A stretch of 6,435 nucleotides of DNA from DATAFT01 sp035544635 (GTDB lineage Bacteria; Acidobacteriota; Thermoanaerobaculia; Multivoradales; Multivoraceae): contig DATKDQ010000123.1 in assembly GCA_035544635.1 (NCBI GenBank), forward strand, positions 1 to 6,435, written 5' to 3'. How positions within the stretch are numbered: position 1 is the first letter of the stretch; each line of letters starts with the position of its first letter. The translations under genes and the position numbers were made by a program. Below the pieces are notes generated by a model that did no database searches, had not been told where the DNA came from, and saw nothing but the letters and a program-made list of their open reading frames with translations. This document shows positions 5,809 to 6,435 of the stretch, piece by piece.

Positions 5809-6435
5809 TCATCGTTCATTTCCGGCCTCCGGCGAACCCGACGGCTCGGTGTCGCTCGCATCGATGCCCGTCTCGCTCGTTGGCGCCACGGCGACGGCGT
5901 CGAGGAAAGCGAGCATCGCCTCGTTCACCGCTCCCGGCGCCTCGAGATGGAGGAAGTGCCCGGCTTCGATGAACTGCAGCGTTCCGTCCGCAACCGCCTG
6001 CTCCACCCGGAAGTACTCCTCGGGGTGCTGCCCGGGGTCGAGGCGTCCCTGCAGGAAGAGCACCGGCATCGTCATGCTCGCGAACAGCCGCTCCCGGCGG
6101 TCGACCAGCTCCTGGTCGAAGTTGGCGGTGCGGAAGGACAGCGGCGCGGCCTCCGCGATGCCGCGGTACTTGAACTCGTAGTCGAGGCGGCGGACGTCGT
6201 CGCCCGGGATCGGCAGCGCCGCCAGCCGGCCGCGGTAGACCAGCGCCGGAAAGCGCCGGCTGCGAAAGAGGGCCGTCCCCGCCGCGCTCCCCATGAGCTG
6301 GTGCGGCGGAGGCTCGCCGTGAGGCCGGCTCGCCGACTGCTGCATGCGGACGTAGCGCGCGACGCGCGACGCGGCTCCCGGCTGCGCGATCAGGTGATCG
6401 CCGATCACGCTGCCGCGATCGTGCGCGACGAGATG
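5809..6435 (-). CDS. Alpha/beta hydrolase (epoxide hydrolase / dehalogenase-like), 5' end outside the window
   Basis: The frame is open to the window edge, and 208 C-terminal residues are visible. It begins HLVAHDRGSVIGDHL, which fits the nucleophile elbow after strand five. Asp (visible residue 6) takes the nucleophile position, as in epoxide hydrolases and haloalkane dehalogenases rather than Ser esterases. A cap region of about 80-100 residues follows, then MPVLFLQGRLDPGQ with a candidate catalytic acid (Asp133) and FIEAGHFLHLEAPGAV with the catalytic His (His160). The final 25 residues are Ser/Glu/Pro-rich and probably disordered. A GTG at 6408 could be mistaken for a start, but it would cut off the elbow, so the gene surely begins beyond 6435. 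Substrate cannot be read from the sequence. No link to copper is evident. Confidence 0.85.
   Translation of the reverse strand, partial: HLVAHDRGSVIGDHLIAQPGAASRVARYVRMQQSASRPHGEPPPHQLMGSAAGTALFRSRRFPALVYRGRLAALPIPGDDVRRLDYEFKYRGIAEAAPLSFRTANFDQELVDRRERLFASMTMPVLFLQGRLDPGQHPEEYFRVEQAVADGTLQFIEAGHFLHLEAPGAVNEAMLAFLDAVAVAPTSETGIDASDTEPSGSPEAGNER

Noticed and set aside
5138..6181. Several plus-strand frames of 100-193 codons over the small Cys gene and the hydrolase
   Set aside because: They are antisense to supported genes, rich in Arg, Ser and Ala, and lack motifs or ribosome binding sites.
1..6435. CRISPR arrays, insertion sequences, tRNA or rRNA genes
   Set aside because: I saw no spaced direct repeats, transposase motifs, terminal inverted repeats or RNA gene signatures.

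Overview
The window is strongly GC-rich and almost fully coding, with every credible gene on the minus strand. It therefore reads from position 6435 down to 1. An outer-membrane efflux channel and a Tat-exported periplasmic oxidase point to a didermic (Gram-negative) bacterium. The GC content and codon bias would suit a Myxococcota, Binatia-like or similar high-GC lineage, but nothing here fixes the taxonomy.

Layout in transcription order: (1) the 3' part of an alpha/beta hydrolase with an Asp-type nucleophile elbow (6435-5809, cut by the window edge); (2) a small exported Cys-containing protein of unknown function (5758-5366, or from 5812), with a possible leaderless promoter just in front; (3) a 208-base gap with no recognisable -10 box; (4) a Tat-exported multicopper oxidase of the two-cupredoxin-domain type with a long Met/His/Pro-rich C-terminal tail (5157-3565); (5) a TolC/CusC-like outer-membrane channel whose start overlaps the oxidase stop by four bases (3568-2138); (6) a CopA-type Cu(I) P1B-ATPase with a YHS domain and two tandem CPMHP metal-binding modules instead of an HMA domain (2091 to beyond position 1, with 697 residues visible).

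Genes 4-6 form one tight copper-detoxification unit. The ATPase would move Cu(I) from cytoplasm to periplasm, the oxidase would convert periplasmic Cu(I) to the less harmful Cu(II), and the channel would form the outer-membrane exit. No RND pump or periplasmic adaptor is visible; these may lie past position 1. The small Cys protein in front is the least understood member and may be a periplasmic copper-binding accessory. The hydrolase is probably an unrelated neighbour. Long open frames on the plus strand, and other minus-strand frames, are high-GC shadows of these genes.
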